The notes below the pieces were generated by a model, which had not been told where the DNA came from, did no database searches, and saw only the letters and a program-made list of their open reading frames with translations. The translations under genes and the position numbers were made by a program. From Physcia stellaris (lineage: Eukaryota > Ascomycota > Lecanoromycetes > Caliciales > Physciaceae), in assembly GCA_018902385.1 (NCBI GenBank), contig JABSSW010000098.1, positions 1 to 31,164 of the forward strand: a DNA stretch of 31,164 nt, written 5' to 3'. This document shows, in pieces, positions 12,479-23,112 of the stretch. Within the stretch, counting starts at the first letter, position 1. Each line of letters opens with the position of its first letter.

Positions 12479-12481
12479 TTA
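12479..12481 (-). other. In-frame TAA in the prenyltransferase domain
   Basis: It lies between the two aspartate-rich motifs, in the segment YLYVG-stop-SHDLYW. Relatives usually carry Gln here, so CAA to TAA is the likely change. Alternative splicing that avoids it would remove conserved sequence. Confidence 0.7.
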
Positions 12482-12721
12482 GCCGACATAGAGATATCGT
12501 AGCTCTTCTGTAATTTTGATTAGATCCTTCAAAGGGATCTGGTAGCTGAGAACTTACCGATGAACACAGATAGAGACTCTGGATTATCCAACTTTCGTAC
12601 TTCATTCAAGGCCGCAACAAATAGGTACTCTGCCGAATTCATTGTCCAAGCCATTCCGAACATCGTGTGCGCAGAAGGTCGGCCTCGTCTCAAGGATGAG
12701 CAGTCCTGCATATCATCCAGC

Positions 12722-13015
12722 CTAAGCGATGAAAGTTAGCATCTATTATACTCCATGCGCGCCAGCTTTCAGCGGGTAGTTGATTTAGCCATATGGAGGC
12801 ATTCAGAGTGTCTTGTCACTTGTGCCCTGACCTTGCACAGCATTGCTCTGAATTCTTCCTTGATGACTGCCTACCCTATGGTGTAGAGTGTTGCCGGCTA
12901 TAAAAACCTTAAGACCTTCCAAACTGAGTGAGGTTTGAGAAGCCATGATGCTTCCAACAGGGTGTATAAAGCTGTGGGATGCATTCATGAGTACTTGAAG
13001 AGAATGAAGGCTTAC
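12722..13015 (-). other. Intron 5, unusually long (294 bp)
   Basis: GTAAGC donor, GATGCTAACTTT branch region and CTTAG acceptor, joining HNSSL to the LDDMQD metal motif in frame. The other introns are 50-67 bp. About 230 bp of extra sequence has no recognisable ends or coding capacity and may be an old small insertion. Confidence 0.7.
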
Positions 13016-14683
13016 ATTAGCGAGGAATTGTGGAGTAGATTTATAACTGCCTTGATAATGACGAGAGACTTCTCAGGTACACCAATCCAAATGTTGAGGG
13101 CGTCGACAGTGGCGTTCCTAACGCCTTTCGACGGTAGCGAGCTGATGTATTGGGAAGGAGCGAGTAAAAGCTAGAAATCTCCATATCAGCCAATGGGCGT
13201 TGTCTACCAACAAGAGGTTAAAGTACTTCATCACTTAACTCCGGCAGAGAGCGACAGGTAAGAGCTTTTCTTTCCTCGCGTTGGCCAACGTTTGAAGAGC
13301 GGCTAGTTACCATGTGCATTTCGCCAGGGTCGACCTCGGAAGGTGGAAAAGATGAGAATTCTTCAACATTATCTTCCTTCCCGTCTCCACAAACGCTCGG
13401 AATGGGAGGTGGCATGAGTCTACTTTGGTTTTGCTTGCTTCCATTGAGATGGCATTCGATGTCGTGGCGATGCCCGTTAGCTTGATCTTTCGGCCAACGG
13501 AACCCATTTTGCAGTACATCTACCGCCTTCTTTGAATTTCCAGAGGTAGCACTGCGGGAGAAACCATAACGTGGGCTGAATTGGCTCCATCCTACGTTGC
13601 CAGAAATGCTGAGCTCGAGAGCGGAGAGATACCGTCTTACATCTGTGGATACTATCCTTGAATTTTGAAACTCTGCCTTGACTCGTTGGTATTCTTGGTT
13701 AAGTTCGGCAATCTTGATTCGTAGCATTTTTTGCGCTTTATCCATTGTTATGGAATGCTCCTGCATCAAGATCCATACAGCATTGACCACATATGTAGCC
13801 TTGGAGTCCTGTTTAAATTGATCGTATTCTTTCTGCCAGGAGAAAAGATCGTTGGTGAAGGCTAGACTAACGGACGCGGGCGCGGTGACCGACATAATGG
13901 ACTTTCTTTCGTCATCGCTGATAGTGAGAGCCATTCCATACGTAAGCATGCCAAACCAAAATCTGAAATCGCGTCAACGTAATCTTCGGTTGACCGAAAT
14001 GAGCTGACGACGTACGGCTCGCCAACATTGACTATCCGCCATGGAATATACTCTTCCAGGTTGAGAAACTCGCGATCCTTCGAGCCACTAGCGCCAGCAT
14101 ACACCAGTTGCTCCCAACATTTGACCAGTATTTTAGCTCGTTCGCGGTCTATGGACATTAATTCAAGAATCAATTTCGCCTGCATTTGACTTTTCCCAGA
14201 CGTTGATGAAGTTAAGCTACTTCCGTCATCAACTTGGAAACCAAGTGAAAACTCGTCATTCTCTTCAAAGCTCTGTGCATAAGAGTTTTTAGTTCTATAT
14301 TGTGATAAAGTGGAGAGATGAGCTAACCCTCTCTTTGCTGACGTTGTCTGTTACGTCTGTAGGAACTCAGCACTATCGACCACATACTCTGTCAGATTCT
14401 ACACACCATCGTGGAGAAATGCGAATTCGTTAGCATAAGTGACCACTTCCATGCGCTCTGGTCGACATTCAGGTACTGCCACAGATATGTCATTGAAACG
14501 GGGACAAAGGCATCCTGTAAAGTCCGATATCTTGCCAACAAACTGTCTCCAATCCGTCTGGGCTCTTCGACTTCCCTTGTCTGCAAGATGGCCGAATTTG
14601 CTAGCTCTGAGTGGAAGTGCACCAGAGAGACCAAAATCATCGTACGTTGACGGATAAACGACAGTTGAGTATTTGTAGTCCAT

Positions 14684-15573
14684 TTCGATGAAGCAGGCGA
14701 TATGTTATGGTGTAGACTATCAGAAAAACTATATGAATCAAGACACTGTAAGTGAAGTCACGAGATTGGCCATGAGCCATGGGATGTTGTTGTAGCCTGA
14801 GTGAAAGGAATGTTTCGCTTCCATCAGTTTTACAGTAAGACAGAGGGGTGGTCTTCAAGACCAGAACTTACCTAGGTCAATCCACTGTGGGCCATGGGTC
14901 TTCGATCTCTGATCTTGAAGGTGCCGATCTTCTCGGTTATAATATCAACCTGATGATGTAAACTTCATCGCAATTATATTTGGGCCCAGAAGAAGATTCA
15001 CGGTCTTCGTTGGTTCCAATCAGAAATCACTGGACAGAGTTGTTATGATTGACGATCTATGCTGACTATGTCATCATCATCTGCCTTGACTCTGGCCGGT
15101 ACTGTCGGTCTATAACGAGTTAAGGGTGGCTTGCTCCACCAGGTAGCTTGAAGGTGTGCTGATGTTGCATCATGCAATGGTCAACCCTCAGCATGATACC
15201 GGAATCAGAGTGCATCATGCGATACTTCATCCCAGACCTTACATGCGTCCTATGATCTGATTCTATGGAGATGGAAGTGACTATTTCATCTCCTTGACCC
15301 GCGCTAGCGGAAAAGACTACGATGATGTGGTTGATGATGTGACTCGAAGATAAGCAGATGGTCCACTGATTGGTAGAGATGTTCTCCCCGTAGCCACTAT
15401 CCTGGGAGTCGTGGTGAGTCCGAGTCCGCGGATGCAGGATATCGACCTGGAGGTCGTCCAGATCCAATATCCATCGAATCCTGGTTAATAGCGACATGTG
15501 GTAGAGTCGGGGACAGCCCAGATCAAGTACACGCTAGGTGTACGGATGGAATGAACGCTGTAGTGAGGCTGTT
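14684..15573. promoter_or_regulatory. Upstream region of the terpene synthase
   Basis: Ordinary-composition DNA between the divergent terpene synthase and P450 genes on the synthase side. A 125-codon minus-strand frame (15497-15120) has no recognisable domain. Several GCATCATGC and TGATGATG repeats occur. No specific regulator site can be named. Confidence 0.4.
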
Positions 15574-15575
15574 TA

Positions 15576-16093
15576 CAGTCGTTTTAAAAAGGTTGGCGGT
15601 CGGGAAACCCGAACATCAGGTCCCCCACCACACACCCAAATTTGGTGCACTTCGGAGCTCATCATAGAACAACAATATCAACACGACGCAACGTAATTGT
15701 ATCGAAAGATATTTATCAAAATGTCATACATATAACGCATACAATCAATACACAAATCTGTATAATATAATTCGATGTATTGTTGTGAAAACACAATGTT
15801 GTTGTTTATTTCGTAGAAGTGCTCCGTCTGAAAATTTTGTTAGCGCAAAAATTTCAACAATATGTCAACAACATGCACATCACAACAATACAACGAAACA
15901 ATTATTGAAATTCATACAATCAATGATAATTGTCATAATTTGTAATTATACGTCAAATTCAATCTAAAAAATAGCGTTGTGTACTGCTTATAGGCTGTTC
16001 AATGTTTGAGCTCTGAAGTGCACCAGATTTGGGTGTGTGGTGGGGGACCTGAGGTTCGGGTTTCCCGACCGCCAACCTTTTTTAAAACGACTG
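15576..16093. mobile_element. 518-bp MITE-like element with long terminal inverted repeats (Tc1/mariner type)
   Basis: The left inverted repeat at 15576-15660 and the right at 16008-16093 match over about 85 bp with one single-base indel and three mismatches. Both ends begin CAGTCGTTTTAAAA, and the element is flanked by TA on each side (15574-15575 and 16094-16095), the TA duplication typical of Tc1/mariner/pogo transposition. There is no transposase frame, so it is non-autonomous. The arms keep runs such as CCCCC and CCGAC, while the interior of about 300 bp is AT-rich and nearly free of CC and GG. It sits between two divergent biosynthetic genes. Confidence 0.88.
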
Positions 16094-16095
16094 TA

Positions 16096-17074
16096 GTCCG
16101 CTGCCCCACTTCGGCTCGCTAGATAGTACACTCCTAGCGTTTCGGCGTTTCGTCTGAAGAGGAACCTTACCCTGATGGTTCGACACTCGAAATTGTTCAA
16201 TCCCGAACATCTACATGTATATCAATAATAAGGGTACTCAGACATCTCTTTTCGAGGCCCATATGGCCTCACAAGTCCATTTCTTGGCACATAACAGGGG
16301 TTCACTTATGGGCTTATGGGTTCATATGCGGATCTGTGAAAAAGTGCCTCGGGAGTTCCTTTTTCTCACAAGTAAGCCCATAATGAAGCTCATATTCAAA
16401 TAATAAAGCCCATAAGGTGGTATCTATCGCAAAGAGATCATTACTAGTCGCTAAATGGCATGATCTTAAAACCTGAGGGTTGCAGACATCCTATGGTCCA
16501 TAATGGGCTTATGGAAACTCAACCCCGAAGTTGTAATCGATACGTATCGCTCAATAAAAAAGGGCGATCACACCTGTAGCGAGCATCTCGAGCGTATCGA
16601 GCACTGTAGCGAGCCAAAGACTACTACGGTGTAACCACACCTAATAATCCGGACGAACATAGTTTGCATGTGGCAATATTTTTCAGCCTGCGCCCATCAC
16701 ACAGCCCATCCAGCGCAGAATGCTCGCATACGGTATCCGTGAGTCAGCTGATCCTCTATTACTCTTTTCATGCCACACTTATTTTGCTTTTGGATGGTCA
16801 ATGCGACACCACTTCAGACCGAGTCTCCCCGAACGGCTGCGAAAAGGGGTCTCATGTTGATCTCCTGATACCGCGAATCACACTAATGCAAGAGCACATC
16901 CACCACCAGATCGGGCCAAGTTGCCGCACAGCACCTCCTCATAATCCTACCATCACCTGTGCTCGAGATCGTCTCTTGCGTCATCGCCGTTTTCATTGAA
17001 GTCGTTCTCAAAATCCCTGCGAAGAGTAGCCATCTGACCTGTCTTCTCTACCTTACCATTATTGAACCTTCACA
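16096..17074 (+). promoter_or_regulatory. Upstream region of the P450
   Basis: Non-coding. The motif GGGCTTATGG or its complement occurs four times (about 16312, 16377, 16413, 16506). CTGTAGCGAGC occurs twice near 16575-16615. The start context at 17075 is CACAATGG, favourable for fungal initiation. No transcription-factor site can be assigned with confidence. Confidence 0.4.
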
Positions 17075-18446
17075 ATGGATCAAATAGCTTCTATCGATAA
17101 GCTCACCCTAGGTGCTGGTTTCATCCGGCTCTACATACTTGGAGGCGCGCTACATCGTCTTTATCTATCCCCTATAGCCGGATTTCCCGGTCCAAAACTG
17201 GCTGCACTTACCTACTGGTACGAGACTTATTACGATGTTTTCCGAAAAGGCAAATATGTCTTTGAGATTGAGGATATGCATCGCAGATTCGGTGAGAAAC
17301 AACTGTCCCGAATCTTGAAGAGAAGAGTTAGCGCGATGAATTCAACTACAGGCCCGATAGTCCGTGTAAACCCTCATGAATTGGCGATCAGGGATCCGGA
17401 GTACTACAATACATTATATGCGGCAGCAAAGTCGCGAAAGACGGATGCCTACCATAACTTCGGGGCTGGATTGAATGTTGGAGGTGGAAGCTTGATTACC
17501 CACAACATTGACTTCTTCAAGCTGACACCTTCTAGATGCTCACGTCATGACCGTTCCGCATGACCTGCATCGGCGGAGAAGGAAGCCTCTTGAACCCTTC
17601 TTTTCCAAGCAGGGCGTCGGTGTACCCGAGCCGATGCTGTCTTCTCTGACTCGAAGGTTCTGTGAAAGAGTCGACAGTTATAAGGGAACTCCAAAGGTTA
17701 TCCAGCTAAACCATGCCCTGCACGCTTATACCGGGGATGTCATAACCAGGATCTGTTGCGACGAATACCCCAATCTTATCGAGGACGAAAACTTCTCTCC
17801 GTCCTGGTTAGCTACTCCAAGCCTGCACAATGGCCGGGTTCTGACTTGATACCAGGCACGACACTTTCAGGAACATCACCCGCGCTGTCCCTATTCTTAC
17901 AAATTTTCCACAGTTGTTGATGTAGGTTGTTCAAAAAATCTCTCAAATAGAACGGAAGACATTAAACGGTCCTAGACCAGTACTAATAGCACCAACTGCC
18001 CTCGTCGACTGGTTGAGTCCCTCGTACAAAACTTTCCGACAAGAAGATGCTGTGGGTCGTATCGTATCTCAATGTTTGTACAGATATTGACATTGGTAGA
18101 CTATGCGACACCATGCTGCAAAGGCGAAAGCTGAAAAAGCTGACGGAACGGATAGCAATGCACGAACTACCTTACTTCGGCACCTCGCCCACAGCGACTT
18201 GCCTGAGTCAGAGCTGGGTGAGACACGACTTGCTCGCGAGGCTCAAGTTTTGCTAGGAGCCGGCGTAGCCACCACGTCACGGGCGCTAGAGTACATAGCC
18301 TATCACCTCATTGCAGACAAGGAAATCAGATTCGAGCTTCACAAAGAGCTAGAGCGAATCATGGCAGATTTTCCTGAAAAGCTTCCACCTCTATCTCAGT
18401 TAGAGAAATTACCTTATCTTTCGGGTGTTGTTAAAGAAGGTCTAAG
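17075..18446 (+). pseudogene. Cytochrome P450 (Tri4/CYP58-like), truncated before the haem-binding region
   Basis: Six exons join in frame: 17075-17291, 17352-17483, 17536-17806, 17856-17921, 17976-18051, 18100-18446, giving 369 complete codons. Introns are 48-60 bp with GT-AG ends. Visible features: an N-terminal hydrophobic anchor, the hinge SPIAGFPGPKL, PIVRVNPHELAIRDPEYYN, TVPHDLHRRRRKPLEPFF (helix C region), the I-helix GAGVATTS, and KEGLR, which supplies the ExxR motif. The last exon ends at a good GTGAGT donor (18447), but no following exon is present. About 30 bp later a dispersed repeat begins, and no FxxGxRxCxG haem-cysteine signature was found before the window end. Family members are ER-bound mono-oxygenases, often acting on terpenes. 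The gene diverges from the terpene synthase, which supports a joint pathway. As it stands it cannot bind haem normally. Confidence 0.88.
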
Positions 18447-18476
18447 GTGAGTACTCAATTCGCAACAGCGACAGGC

Positions 18477-18825
18477 TAATGCTTCGTACTTCCTTCATTG
18501 CTATGTACAAAAACCTTGGTGTTTTGGGCCTGGCCGGCCTGTAGACCTCCTGCATGAGCGAAAACAGCTCAGCAGAGCAGTTTTCAGAGCCTGGCTACTT
18601 CTCTGTCTCTGCGACTGAATTCTGAAGCGAAAAGAAAAAAACAAAGTCTCATAAAAAGATGAAAACGCCGAAAAAAACCAAAAAATGAATGAGCGAAACA
18701 AAAGAAAAAAAAAATGAAAAATGAAAAAAATGAAACATTGATCTTCTATTTAACTAAAAATCAGTTTTTCAAATTTTTTTCATTTCGTCATTTTTGCATT
18801 AGCATTCACGTTTAGTCTGAACGAA
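18477..18825 (+). repeat. Dispersed repeat, copy A
   Basis: Begins TAATGCTTCGTACTTCC in the last intron region of the P450 and runs to GTCTGAACGAA. Related copies: a partial direct copy at 18827-18950 (mutated), a partial copy at 28780-28910, and an inverted copy at 30420-30800. The first 120 bp of copy A still contains GGGCCTGGCCGGCCT, so it has escaped the mutation that altered the adjacent copy. Confidence 0.75.
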
Positions 18826-18826
18826 T

Positions 18827-20627
18827 TAATGTTTCGTACTTTTTCATTGCTATGTACAAAAATCTTGATGTTTTGAGTTTGATCGATTTGTAAATTTTTT
18901 GCATGAGCGAAAACAGCTCAACAAAACAACTTTCAAAATTTGATTACTTTTTACAATTTCAAGACACGTCGAGAAACGACGTCGTCGTCTAAACAAAACG
19001 AAAAAAACAACTCAATCGTTTTGATGATAACGCGATGTTCGAAAAACGTAATTTTTGTTGATTTCGATATACAGCAAAAACGCTTTCGATTTTCATTTTT
19101 CTAAAAGTTGAATCAAGTCGTTCGAAACGTTTGCATTGCGAATTTCGATTGTCGCATCACGTCGAAAAAAATGTTTCGAATAATTGTTATCGTGTTTCAG
19201 ATTTTCGATCGTCTTGCGTAATATCTTGATGACGAATGAACATTGAAAATTTTTGATTTTTCGATCTGAAACAGAAAAGCGTACTTCGAAATCGAGAAAT
19301 GCAAAAACAAATGACGTAGTGAAATTATTGCACAGACAGCATCACTCGTGATTGCAATGAATATCGAGATTTTTTTGCGAAATGAGTCGATTTTCGAGAC
19401 AAAAAACGTTAAAACGAAATGATCGTCAAAAAAAATCATCGAGAAACGAATAACAAATCAATTGTCGAAATTGAACGTGCGATCAACATCAAATCATGTA
19501 AACTCATCGATACGCAGAAAATTTGCAAAAGTCAAACAGAATGCGACGTGCAATGTAGCATTTTTCTGATGCGAATATCGAAAAATTGCAAAATTTTTAG
19601 CAAAATATCACGAGTAATCGTTTTGCGTTCACGTGTTTCGTTTTCGTCATACATACGTTTGATGTCGTTGATTTCGCGTTGCAACAAAAACTCATTGAAA
19701 ACGATGAAATCAAAATATTCTCGATCGACGCAAACGAAACGTAAATCAATGATATATATTTTAATCGTTTTCGATTTGAATTTTCGAAATTTCAACGAAT
19801 TTATTCATTCGACAATGCAAAATCACGTGAACGAAAACGTTTGAAATTTGTCAAAAGCGCAAAATTTCACGTATGAATTGACGATCGAATCGTGAATTTT
19901 TCGCGTGTTTGAAATCAAATTTCATCACAAAAATCGAACGATCGTTTTATTCAATGACATTTGAACATATCAATACTTCGATGCGTCAACGATGAACAAA
20001 AAATCGAAATTTAAAATTGATCATGATGGATTTGCAACTGCGGATACTCGTCAGCGATTTTATCGTGCTCACCACGTGAAAATAAATCAACGAAATGATT
20101 GAATTTCGAATCTAATCACATCATTTCAATCAGAATATCGTGAAAAGCGAACAACATGATTACGTCACGAAAAGATGTCATTGCTGAGTCACGCGTCGTG
20201 TTTTGTCGAATTCGACACAAACGATCTGATTGTCGCAATGAATGACGATTTTGTTGTTTTCGAAATGAGATAATCATTGACGCAAAACGTGTAACATCGT
20301 TCGCATTTTTTTGATCTGAATATTCAATTGTCGATTGCGAAAACGCGTTGAATAACGTCAACTGAAATTTTCGAATGATTCGTCGTCAAGAGCACGAAAT
20401 CAGAAATCGTTTATGTTTCAATTATTCGAAGCGTTTGTTCAAATATGACTTGACGATCGTGAGAATATTTTTCGCAAAATTCTGATATCGTTTTATCGTG
20501 AAAGAAACATTTGTCATCAACGTAAATTTGTTCGCATGACTTCGTTGAGTTTGCATGATTTATTGACGTTTCGAATGTGATCGCGAACTCGATACAAAAA
20601 AATAAAAAAAAATCGTTCAAAAATTAC
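18827..20627. mobile_element. AT-rich mutated repeat block, left half
   Basis: A-rich, almost without CC or GG. Its first 124 bp is a mutated copy of the start of the preceding repeat. Several medium-length frames exist (141 codons at 19419-19844 plus), but none has a recognisable motif. The block resumes at 26288 after the LTR element, so the two halves were probably continuous before that insertion. Element class unknown. Confidence 0.55.
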
Positions 20628-20813
20628 TGTTGAGAAGTACAACCTTCGCAGTGATAGATGCGCAAAAGTCAGTTGGTATAACCTGACGAAAGAAGAACTA
20701 GTGCGTTTCTATTGGGCCTAGTGCCTTGGCACCGCACACATCAGAGTCTTCGATCTGTCTGTACTTAGAAATTACACGCAATCCATGCAGTCATTGTCCA
20801 TGCCTGTTTAACA
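20628..20813 (+). repeat. Left LTR (186 bp), little mutated
   Basis: Starts TGTTGAGAAG and ends CTGTTTAACA. It keeps ordinary composition, including GGGCC, right up to the junction with the AT-rich flank. Confidence 0.9.
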
Positions 20814-20828
20814 GGTTATGAGCCCGGG
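20814..20828 (+). other. Primer-binding site, half-tRNA type
   Basis: GGTTATGAGCCC directly abuts the left LTR. It is complementary to GGGCTCATAACC, the anticodon stem-loop of initiator methionine tRNA with its CAT anticodon. Priming by an internal cleavage product of this tRNA is known for copia-type elements, which supports the superfamily assignment despite the lack of pol. Confidence 0.75.
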
Positions 20829-21047
20829 TTCAGCGTATGCTCCGCCCGTGGCAATGATGTTCCAATTGCCTGGCAAGCAGTCCGGCCTGGCAAGCCGTGG
20901 ATGTGTGTCCTTAGGGATTTGGGCCCCTTCGTACAGCGGACTCGCACCCATGACCGCACCGCTCGACCACGGCACGGGCCACGAGGGCCAACGGCAGTGA
21001 AGGTGCTTCACCGTTCGACCGCGTTAAGGCAGTAGAGAGGACCTACA

Positions 21048-21160
21048 CGGGCTCGACCACCAGCTCTGCGAGTGAGCAAACAGCTGTGAGGAGGACTCAC
21101 GAAACGGGCTCGATCACCAGCTCAACGAGTGAGTAAACGGCAGTAGGGAGGACCTACACG
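21048..21160 (+). repeat. 57-bp tandem duplication in the retroelement leader
   Basis: Two imperfect units, each starting CGGGCTCGA and containing CACCAGCTC and CGAGTGAG. The phrase GGCAGTAG followed by GAGGACCTACACG also occurs before the first and at the end of the second unit. Non-coding. Confidence 0.6.
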
Positions 21161-22286
21161 CCCTGCGTTGGAGATAGGAAGACTGGAGGATGCCAGTTCA
21201 ACCTTAGATCTACTCGACAATCGGTCACCTAGTCATGTACGAAACGACTACCTCAGTGACACGTCAACTGCCAGTTAGCTATGTTTCGAATCAGCTACCT
21301 TATTGGCACCCGTCAAATCGCCATTGGCCGAAGCACCTGATCGACCGCCACGTGGTATCTTATCCGTCTTTCGATTTCGCTACTTCACCTTGTTCAGCCA
21401 CACGTCAAGAAAGAGCTAGGAACAAGGGCATAACAAGAGGTAGAAGCGGTGGATATCACACGTCAAGAAGTCGAGGTTTGTTGATGCAGGAAATGTCGAC
21501 TTGCTCACTTCATCAATTACTTTCAGATTTTCAATCTGATCGTGGATGATCTACATCGCATGTTCGCTGAAATCTCGAATCCATTTGGCCTGCAGTCACG
21601 TTCAATCAAGCCGTTGTCTCCGCATACCTTCGGCACATGCAGTCTCAAATACGTTCTCAGAGTTCTGAAATCTCATACAAATTCGCATTACGTCATGCCT
21701 CAATGCGACGATCTCACTTGTTTGCAAAACGGCCAAATTCGAAATCTTCAGGATTTACACATGCTCGCGAAAGTCTTTCGCGCAAATTCTCGATCTCAAT
21801 TCACGTTTTTCGATTCTCGGAGATTTTTCATTCAACTTCAATCTGCAGACGCTGTCAAGAACATTTCGTCATCTGTTTGTCTAGCAGATGATTCACATCG
21901 ACCGCCTCGAGAACTGAAAGCAGTGAAATATCCATGAGAATTTTCACTTTGAGAGAATGTTGACCTGAAGAAGTCGCAAAAGTTGTTTGTTTTCGAATCT
22001 CTCACTATTGACTTCTCCTTGAGAAAATCACTATTTCGGGGAGTTCTAAATCGTGTTTATTTGTTGTTTCTATTCCCTTCGCCCGCCCTGTCACTCATTT
22101 GGAAAATTATCTTTGGAGGAGTCAATATGTTGTTGTTCTATTGTTTATTCACTTCTTCATTTCATCGACCATTTATTTCGCCTCACTTTGAGAAAGCTAT
22201 TGACCTGAAGAAGTCAAAAGTTGTTGTTTGTTATTGTTTTACAAGTAGGCCCGGAAGTTTTTTTAAAAAAACTTTGTCGAGAACTC

Positions 22287-22298
22287 TTAGGGTTAGGG
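22287..22298 (+). repeat. Short telomere-like repeat
   Basis: Two TTAGGG units, part of CTTAGGGTTAGGGTC. The length is too short to show telomere origin on its own. Confidence 0.5.
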
Positions 22299-23112
22299 TC
22301 AAATCTGATAAGATTACGAAATCAGGGTCCCTTGCGATCTCATCGATTTCGCACCTTAATAGCTTCTTAACCCAGTAAGTAAACCATACACTCGAAGGCT
22401 TGTTTTGAAGCACGAAGTGAGTACTATTCAAAGAATCAAAAATATCGAAAATCGAGCGAGTGCGCATTGAATTATGATGAATATGACATTGTTGTTTCGC
22501 AGACGTTGTTGCGAAGTTGTTCTACAGACACATTTCTAGCATGATCTTTCAAGTCTCAAAACTATTGCGAGAATGAACCGATTTCTGTTATTTTTGCAGC
22601 ATTGAAATGCGCTCATTCTGCTTTACAATTCTGACTAGATAAGTGAAAATTATACTTGATTGCTGATTGATGTGCAGGTTGCAAATCAACTGCAACAACA
22701 AACTACATTTTTGATGATTGATCGCCAAGTAGATTCTGAGCTAGCTAAATCGGAAAAGAGTGTCGCAAATCTGAAGTTCATAACTGAGAATTTCAATGTC
22801 AGACATGAAGTTTGAACTGCAAAAATTGCAATCATTTGATCATATCTTCGAAGCATATCATGGTTCTCGATTGGGTATAGCGCAATAGGGTATCAGGATA
22901 GATTTGCCCTGATATTGGCCATTCTGGATACTATGTACATATGCTGGTCCCAGAATTCTGACTGGCCTGGCCATCTGCGGCAGAGATATCGAGAATATGC
23001 CATACAAATCGGGCCTGTTTCTCCAGCGAGGTCTTCTGGCTTATTAAGGCCCCAAAAGCTCGAATCTGCAGTCTTTGCATCGGTGTATGCCTGCGGAAGT
23101 GATCCGCGCATG

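Larger units (their letters stand above)
11759..14683 (-). pseudogene. Chimeric terpene synthase (terpene cyclase plus prenyltransferase), with disabling changes
   Basis: Ten exons join in frame to 728 codons, close to the roughly 700-750 residues usual for fungal bifunctional di-/sesterterpene synthases such as fusicoccadiene and ophiobolin F synthase. Exons (minus): 14683-14407, 14356-14328, 14272-14016, 13962-13227, 13170-13016, 12721-12558, 12507-12406, 12352-12292, 12228-12144, 12076-11759. The N-terminal class I cyclase domain has DDVTD at residues 92-96, formed across intron 1, and the NDLFSWQKE NSE triad at about 225-233. A variable linker follows (about 330-430). The C-terminal prenyltransferase domain has DDMQD followed by SSLRRGRP at about 487 and the second metal site DDYQN at about 613. 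Known enzymes of this type make GGPP or GFPP and cyclise it. Damage: TAA at codon 549 (12479-12481), TGA at codon 606 (12192-12194), and intron 7 ends AA where AG is needed. The cyclase half is undamaged. The product cannot be predicted from this. Confidence 0.9.
20829..22860. other. Retroelement internal region, 5' part
   Basis: Moderately AT-rich but with CC, GG and AG present, so not heavily mutated. Frames of 104 and 131 codons (21235-21549, 21542-21937) carry no recognisable motif. The phrase TTGACCTGAAGAAGTC occurs at about 21960 and again at about 22200. A perfect palindrome (AGTTTTTTTAAAAAAACT, 22257-22274) lies just before a telomere-like run. Confidence 0.5.

Noticed and set aside
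13218-13320. Additional intron in the linker of the terpene synthase (GTAACT...AAAG)
   Set aside because: The sequence is open in frame without it and the linker is too variable to decide.
15120-15497. 125-codon minus-strand frame upstream of the terpene synthase
   Set aside because: No domain, unusual His/Ser/Thr content and repeats of GCATCATGC suggest chance.
17920-18099. In-frame stops in the P450 (TAG at 17923, TGA and TAG before 18100)
   Set aside because: They fall inside two phase-consistent introns (17922-17975 and 18052-18099) with plausible donor, branch and acceptor, so they are not inactivating.
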